A stretch of 64,000 nt of DNA from Endozoicomonas euniceicola. Lineage in GTDB: Bacteria > Pseudomonadota > Gammaproteobacteria > Pseudomonadales > Endozoicomonadaceae. Shown piece after piece: positions 27,833-36,800 of this stretch. The stretch covers positions 2,677,001-2,741,000 of the forward strand of contig NZ_CP103300.1 in assembly GCF_025562755.1 (NCBI RefSeq), read 5' to 3'. A model generated the notes under the pieces. The model was not told the origin of the DNA and did no database searches. It was given only the letters and a program-made list of their open reading frames with translations. Position numbers and translations under genes: made by a program. Each line of letters starts with the position of its first letter. Position 1 is the first letter of the stretch.

Positions 27833-30800
27833 ATGGCTATTAAGTTAAAGATAATTAATGAAAAAGGTGAAAGCCGTGAAGTTGTCGTAGAAACAGGTGA
27901 AACCCTGGAATTACAGGCTGGCGAAAAGGTTGAACTGACTGCAGCCAGCACAGAAAACCTTGACTTGGCGATGGATGGCGGAGATCTGACTCTGTCTTTG
28001 AATGGAGTCCAGATAACCGTTGGTAACTTTGCCGGTTCAGGAGGACTTGTTTCCGGAGGGCAAACCATTACCGCACAGCAGGTTGCATCAGGGTTGTTTG
28101 CTTCTGGTGAAGAAGCCAGTCAGGAAGAGGCCGAGATTGAGTTCGAAGCAGAAAATACAGAAACATTCGACTCCCCTGCCAGTCAGCCAGCTTTAAATCT
28201 GCCCGCTTCCCCTGAGCAGACAGAACCCGAACTATTTTCAACTCTGTCTGATTCTGATCCTCTTGATTCCACCTTTGCAGACACCCAAACAGCAAACATT
28301 AACAATAACAATGCTGACAACGAGCAGGAAGACGAGCCCGACGCATCGAACGAAGCCGAGGATTCGCCCTCTGATACCCCCGATGATATTTTGCCGCTGG
28401 AGCTGAATGTCGGAGCCCTGCCCAGTGCCACTGAAGAGAATTTGTTCTCTTTCACCATTCCGGAAGCGACAGGTGGATTTGGGAACACTATTTATTCAGT
28501 TTCACTGAGCAACGGTCAGCCATTACCTGACTGGCTGAGCTTTGATCCAAGTACACGTACACTGTCTGGTACCCCGGATGATGGCGATCTTGAGAGCCTC
28601 AGTTTACAGATCACGGCTTCTGATGCCACAGGTTTACTCAGTCCCGCAACTGATACCGTTACCCTCAATATTTCGGGCATTAACGATGCGCCGGAACTCT
28701 CTCTGGATGACAGTGGCGACCCGCAAACCATCGAGGTTACTGACGCCGATGCTGGTGCAACGATCACCAAGGCCACCATTACCCTGAAAAACGGTGAAGC
28801 CGGTGATGAGCTTTCTGTGAACCTGGATGGCACAACAGGTCTCTCAGCAGAATACGTCAATGGTGTGCTGACCATTACAGGCTCTGCAACCGCTGACGTT
28901 TATCAGTCTGTACTGCAAAGCCTGAGTCACAGCACCAACGGTGAATTTACCATTGGTGGCGACCGGACACTGGATATTGTTGTCACTGACGATCAGGGAG
29001 CCGACAGTAACAGCGCTGCCGCCAGCGTCAAGGTAGAAGCTGAAGACTGGTCATTCAATGAAGACGATCTGGTGGATAAAGCGGACAGCCAGATTATCGG
29101 ACAATGGAAGCCTGTCGGCAGTTCCGACAGCGCCAGCATGACCAAAGTGGTCATGAACTTTGGTGGCACCCGTGTGACGCCTATCAACGAGGCGGATGAT
29201 TTTAAAATCACCATTGAAGACCCAGAAGGAGAACCGCCGATTCCGGAGATGGGCATCATCTACTTCCGGGCGGACGGCACCATCGAGCTGGTACCCACCG
29301 AAGCCATTGATTTTATGCCAGAAGGTATGGATTTATCAGCCATCTTTACCTATACGGTTGATGATGGTGGGAGTACGACTACCCATACCTTTGACATGAA
29401 AGTAACGGGGCAGAACGATGCGCCGGAACTCTCTCTGGATGAAAGTGGCGACCCGCAAACCATCAGCCTCACTGACGCCGATGCTGGTGCGACAATCACC
29501 AAGGCCACCATTACCCTGAAAAACGGTGAAGCCGGTGATGAGCTTTCTGTGAACCTGGATGGCACAACAGGTCTCTCAGCTGAATACGTCAATGGTGTAC
29601 TGACCATTACAGGCTCTGCAACCGCTGACGTTTATCAGTCTGTACTGCAAAGCCTGAGTCACAGCACCAAGGGTGAATTTACCATTGGCGGTGACCGGAC
29701 ACTGGATATTGTTGTCACTGACGATCAGGGAGCCGACAGTAACAGCGCTGCCGCCAGCGTCAAGGTAGACGCCAAAGACTGGTCATTCAATGAAGACGAT
29801 CTGGTGGATGACGCGGGCAACAAAGTTATCGGACACTGGAAGCCTGCTGGCAGTTCCGACAGCGCCAGCATGACCAAGGTGGTCATGAACTTTGGTGGCA
29901 AGGATTATACCCGTGTGACGCCCATCAACGAGGCGGGTGATTTTAAAATCACCATCGAAGACACCGGCGGAACACCGCCGATTCCCGAAATGGGCATCAT
30001 CTACTTCCGGGCGGACGGCACCATCGAGCTGGTACCCACCGAAGCCATTGATTTTATGCCGGAAGGTCTGGATTTATCAGCCTCCTTTACCTATACGGTT
30101 GAGGATGGTGGGAACAGCACTAACCATACCTTCGGCATGAAAGTGACGGGGCAGAACGATGCGCCGGAACTTACTCTGGATGACAGTGGCGATCCGCAAA
30201 CCATCGAGGTTACTGACGCCGATGCTGGTGCAACGATCACCAAGGCCACCATTACCCTGAAAAACGGTGAAGCCGGTGATGAGCTTTCTGTAAACCTGGA
30301 TGGCACAACAGGTCTCTCAGCAGAATACGTCAATGGTGTGCTGACCATTACAGGCTCTGCGACCGCTGACGTTTATCAGTCTGTACTGCAAAGCCTGAGT
30401 CACAGCACCAAGGGTGAATTTACCATTGGTGGCGACCGGACACTGGATATTGTTGTCACTGACGATCAGGGAGCCGACAGTAACAGCGCTGCCGCCAGCG
30501 TCAAGGTAGAAGCTGAAGACTGGTCATTCAATGAAGACGATCTGGTGGATGACGTGGGCAACAAAGTTATCGGACACTGGAAGCCTGCTGGCAGTTCCGA
30601 CAGCGCCAGCATGACCAAGGTGGTCATGAACTTTGGTGGCAAGGATTATACCCGTGTGACGCCCATCAACGAGGCGGGTGATTTTAAAATCACCATTGAA
30701 GACACCGGCGGAACCCCGCCGATTCCGGAGATGGGCATCATCTACTTCCGGGCGGACGGCACCATCGAGCTGGTACCCACCGAAGCCATTGATTTTATGC

Positions 30801-33800
30801 CGGAAGGTCTGGATTTATCAGCCTCCTTTACCTATACGGTTAAGGATGGTGGGAACAGCACTAACCATACCTTTGGCATGAAAGTGACGGGGCAGAACGA
30901 TGCGCCGGAACTTACTCTGGATGACAGTGGCGATCCGCAAACCATCGAGGTTACTGACGCCGATGCTAATGCGACGATCACCAAAGCCACCATTACCCTG
31001 CGGAACGGTGAAGCCGGTGATGAGCTTTCTGTAAACCTCGATGGTACAACAGGTCTCTCAGCTGAATACGTCAATGGTGTACTGACCATTACAGGCTCTG
31101 CAACCGCTGACGTTTATCAGTCTGTACTGCAAAGTCTGAGTCACAGCACCAAGGGTGAATTCACCATTGGTGGCGACCGGACACTGGATATTGTTGTCAC
31201 TGACGATCAGGGAGCCGACAGTAACAGCGCTGCCGCCAGCGTCAAGGTAGACGCCAAAGACTGGTCATTCAATGAAGACGATCTGGTGGATGACGCGGGC
31301 AACAAAGTTATCGGACACTGGAAGCCTGCTGGCAGTTCCGACAGCGCCAGCATGACCAAGGTGGTCATGAACTTTGGTGGCAAGGATTATACCCGTGTGA
31401 CGCCCATCAACGAGGCGGGTGATTTTAAAATCACCATCGAAGACACCGGCGGAACACCGCCGATTCCCGAAATGGGCATCATCTACTTCCGGGCGGACGG
31501 CACCATCGAGCTGGTACCCACCGAAGCCATTGATTTTATGCCGGAAGGTCTGGATTTATCAGCCTCCTTTACCTATACGGTTGAGGATGGTGGGAACAGC
31601 ACTAACCATACCTTCGGCATGAAAGTGACGGGGCAGAACGATGCGCCGGAACTTACTCTGGATGACAGTGGCGATCCGCAAACCATCGAGGTTACTGACG
31701 CCGATGCTGGTGCAACGATCACCAAGGCCACCATTACCCTGAAAAACGGTGAAGCCGGTGATGAGCTTTCTGTGAACCTGGATGGCACAACAGGTCTCTC
31801 AGCAGAATACGTCAATGGTGTGCTGACCATTACAGGCTCTGCGACCGCTGACGTTTATCAGTCTGTACTGCAAAGCCTGAGTCACAGCACCAAGGGTGAA
31901 TTTACCATTGGTGGCGACCGGACACTGGATATTGTTGTCACTGACGATCAGGGAGCCGACAGTAACAGCGCTGCCGCCAGCGTCAAGGTAGAAGCTGAAG
32001 ACTGGTCATTCAATGAAGACGATCTGGTGGATGACGTGGGCAACAAAGTTATCGGACACTGGAAGCCTGCTGGCAGTTCCGACAGCGCCAGCATGACCAA
32101 GGTGGTCATGAACTTTGGTGGCAAGGATTATACCCGTGTGACGCCCATCAACGAGGCGGGTGATTTTAAAATCACCATTGAAGACACCGGCGGAACCCCG
32201 CCGATTCCGGAGATGGGCATCATCTACTTCCGGGCGGACGGCACCATCGAGCTGGTACCCACCGAAGCCATTGATTTTATGCCGGAAGGTCTGGATTTAT
32301 CAGCCTCCTTTACCTATACGGTTGAGGATGGTGGGAACAGCACTAACCATACCTTCGGCATGAAAGTGACGGGGCAGAACGATGCGCCGGAACTTACTCT
32401 GGATGACAGTGGCGATCCGCAAACCATCGAGGTTACTGACACCGATGCTGGTGCAACGATCACCAAAGCCACCATTACCCTGAAAAACGGTGAAGCCGGT
32501 GATGAGCTTTCTGTGAACCTAGATGGCACAACAGGTCTCTCAGCAGAATACGTCAATGGTGTGCTGACCATTACAGGCTCTGCAACCGCTGACGTTTATC
32601 AGTCTGTACTGCAAAGCCTGAGTCACAGCACCAACGGTGAATTTACCATTGGTGGCGACCGGACACTGGATATTGTTGTCACTGACGATCAGGGAGCCGA
32701 CAGTAACAGCGCTGCCGCCAGCGTCAAGGTAGAAGCTGAAGACTGGTCATTCAATGAAGACGATCTGGTGGATGACGTGGGCAACAAAGTTATCGGACAC
32801 TGGAAGCCTGCCGGCAGTTCCGACAGCGCCAGCATGACCAAGGTGGTCATGAACTTTGGTGGCAAGGATTATACCCGTGTGACGCCCATCAACGAGGCGG
32901 GTGATTTTAAAATCACCATTGAAGACACCGGCGGAACCCCGCCGATTCCCGAAATGGGCATCATCTACTTCCGGGCGGACGGCACCATCGAGCTGGTACC
33001 CACCGAAGCCATTGATTTTATGCCGGAAGGTCTGGATTTATCAGCCTCCTTTACCTATACGGTTGAGGATGGTGGGAACAGCACTAACCATACCTTCGGC
33101 ATGAAAGTGACGGGGCAGAACGATGCGCCGGAACTTACTCTGGATGACAGTGGCGATCCGCAAACCATCGAGGTTACTGACGCCGATGCTAATGCGACGA
33201 TCACCAAAGCCACCATTACCCTGCGGAACGGTGAAGCCGGTGATGAGCTTTCTGTAAACCTCGATGGTACAACAGGTCTCTCAGCTAAATACGTCAATGG
33301 TGTACTGACCATCACAGGCTCTGCAACCGCTGACGTTTATCAGTCTGTACTGCAAAGTCTGAGTCACAGCACCAAGGGTGAATTCACCATTGGCGGTGAC
33401 CGGACACTGGATATTGTTGTCACTGACGATCAGGGAGCCGACAGTAACAGCGCTGCCGCCAGCGTCAAGGTAGAAGCTGAAGACTGGTCATTCAATGAAG
33501 ACGATCTGGTGGATGACGCGGGCAACAAAGTTATCGGACACTGGAAGCCTGCTGGCAGTTCCGACAGCGCCAGCATGACCAAGGTGGTCATGAACTTTGG
33601 TGGCAAGGATTATACCCGTGTGACGCCTATCAACGAGGCGGGTGATTTTAAAATCACCATTGAAGACCCAGAAGGAGAACCGCCGATTCCGGAGATGGGC
33701 ATCATCTACTTCCGGGCGGACGGCACCATCGAGCTGGTACCCACCGAAGCCATTGATTTTATGCCGGAAGGTCTGGATTTATCAGCCTCCTTTACCTATA

Positions 33801-36800
33801 CGGTTGAGGATGGTGGGAACAGCACTAACCATACCTTCGGCATGAAAGTGACGGGGCAGAACGATGCGCCGGAACTTACTCTGGATGACAGTGGCGATCC
33901 GCAAACCATCGAGGTTACTGACACCGATGCTGGTGCAACGATCACCAAAGCCACCATTACCCTGAAAAACGGTGAAGCCGGTGATGAGCTTTCTGTGAAC
34001 CTAGATGGCACAACAGGTCTCTCAGCAGAATACGTCAATGGTGTGCTGACCATTACAGGCTCTGCAACCGCTGACGTTTATCAGTCTGTACTGCAAAGCC
34101 TGAGTCACAGCACCAACGGTGAATTTACCATTGGTGGCGACCGGACACTGGATATTGTTGTCACTGACGATCAGGGAGCCGACAGTAACAGCGCTGCCGC
34201 CAGCGTCAAGGTAGAAGCTGAAGACTGGTCATTCAATGAAGACGATCTGGTGGATGACGCGGGCAACAAAGTTATCGGACACTGGAAGCCTGCCGGCAGT
34301 TCCGACAGCGCCAGCATGACCAAGGTGGTCATGAACTTTGGCGGCAAGGATTATACCCGTGTGACGCCCATCAACGAGGCGGGTGATTTTAAAATCACCA
34401 TTGAAGACACCGACGGAACACCGCCGATTCCCGAAATGGGCATCATCTACTTCCGGGCAAACGGCACCATCGAGCTGGTACCCACCAAAGCCGTTGATTT
34501 TATGCCGGAAGGTCTGGATTTATCAGCCAGCTTTACCTATACGGTTGATGATGGTGGGAGTATCACGACTCATAAGTTTGGCATGGATGTTTCGGGACAG
34601 AACGATGCGCCTGTTCTGAGCCTGGAGGAGGGAGATGGCCTTCTGGGCAAGATCAGCATTAAAGACGTCGATGCCGGGTCTGTGGTCAGTAAGGCTGTAG
34701 TGAGCATTACCAACGGTGAAGCGGGCGACAAGCTCTCTGTTAACCTGGATGGCACAACAGGTCTCTCGTATGAATACGTCAACGGCGTGCTGACTATCAG
34801 CGGCAATGCATCTGCTGATATTTACCAGAAAGTACTGGACTCGCTGACCCTTGGTTCAGGTGGCAGGTTTGTCGTAGGAACCGAACGGACTCTGAGCGTG
34901 GTGATTACTGACGATAAGGGAGAAGACAGTAACAGTGCCACTGCCACGGTAGAAGCCAAAAACTGGTCATTTAATGAAGACGATCTGGTAGATGAAGCTG
35001 GCAACCAGATCATAGGACAATGGAAGCCTGCTGGCAGTTCCGATAACGCCAGTATGACCAAGGTGGTTATGCGCTTTGGCGGCAAGGATTACATCCGTGA
35101 CACGCCCATCAACGAGGCGGGTGATTTTAAAATCACCATAGAGAACACGGAAGGTAACCCTTACATTCCGGTAATGGGCATCATCTACTTCCGGGCGGAC
35201 GGCACCATTGAGCTGGTGCCAACCGAAGCCATTAACTTCATGCCAGAAGGTATGGATTTATCAGCCAGCTTTACCTATACGGTTAAGGACGGTGACCTTA
35301 CTACGACTCATAAGTTTGGCATGGATGTCTCGGGGCAGAACGATGCGCCAGTTCTGAGCCTGGAGGAGGGTGATGGCCTTCTGGCTAAGATCACCATTAA
35401 AGATGTCGATGCCGGGTCTGCGGTCAGTAAGGCTGTCGTGAGCATTACCAACGGTGAAGCGGGCGACAGGCTCTCTGTGAACCTGGATGACACAAAACTC
35501 ACATCTAAATACGTCAATGGTGTACTAACCATCAGCGGCAATGCGTCTGCTGATATTTACCAGAAAGTACTGGACTCGCTGACCCTTGGTTCAGGTGGCA
35601 GGTTTGTCGTAGGCAGCGAACGGACTCTGAGCGTGGTGATTACTGACGATAAGGGAGAAGACAGTAACAGTGCCACAGCCACGGTAGACGCCAAAGACTG
35701 GTCATTCAATGAAGACGATTTGGTAGATGAAGCGGGCAACCAGATCATCGGACACTGGAAGCCTGCCGGCAGTTCCGATGATGCCACTATGACACAGGTG
35801 GTCATGCGCTTTGGCGGCAAGGATTACATCCGTGACACGCCCATCAACGAGGTGGGTGATTTTAAAATCACCATTGAAGACCCAGAAGGAGAACCGCCGA
35901 TTCCGGAGATGGGCATTATCTACTTCCGGGCGGACGGCACCATTGAGTTGGTCCCCACCAAAGCCATTGATTTTATGCCGGAAGGTATGGATTTAAGTGC
36001 CAGCTTTACCTATACGATTGATGATGGTGAGAGTATCACGACTCATAAGTTTGGCATGGATGTCTCGGGGCAGAACGATGCGCCAGTTCTGAGCCTGGAG
36101 GAGGGTGATGGCCTTCTGGGTAAGATCACCATTAAAGATGTTGATGCCGGGTCTGCGGTCAGTAAGGCTGTCGTGAGCATTACCAACGGTGAAGCGGGCG
36201 ACAAGCTCTCTGTTAATCTGGACGGCACAACAGGTCTCTCGTATGAATACGTCAACGGTGTGCTGACTATCAGCGGCAATGCGTCTGCTGATATTTACCA
36301 GAAAGTACTGAACTCGCTGACCCTTGGTTCAGATGGCAGGTTTGTCGTAGGCAGCGAACGCTCTCTGAATGTAGTGATTACTGACGATAAGGGAACCAAC
36401 AGCAACAGCGCCGCCGCCAGCGTCAAGGTAGACGCCAAAGACTGGTCATTCAATGAAGACAATCTGGTAGATGAAGCGGGCAACCAGATCATCGGACAAT
36501 GGAAGCCTGCCGGCAGTTCCGATGATGCCACTATGACACAGGTGGTCATGCGCTTTGGCGGCAAGGATTACATCCGTGACACGCCCATCAACGAGGCGGG
36601 TGATTTTAAAATCACCATCGAAGACACCGGCGGAACACCGCCGATTCCCGTAATGGGCATCATCTACTTCCGGGCGGACGGCACCATCGAGCTGGTACCC
36701 ACCGAAGCCATTGATTTTATGCCGGAAGGTCTGGATTTATCAGCCAGCTTTACCTATACGGTTGATGATGGTGGGAGTATCACGACTCATAAGTTTGGCG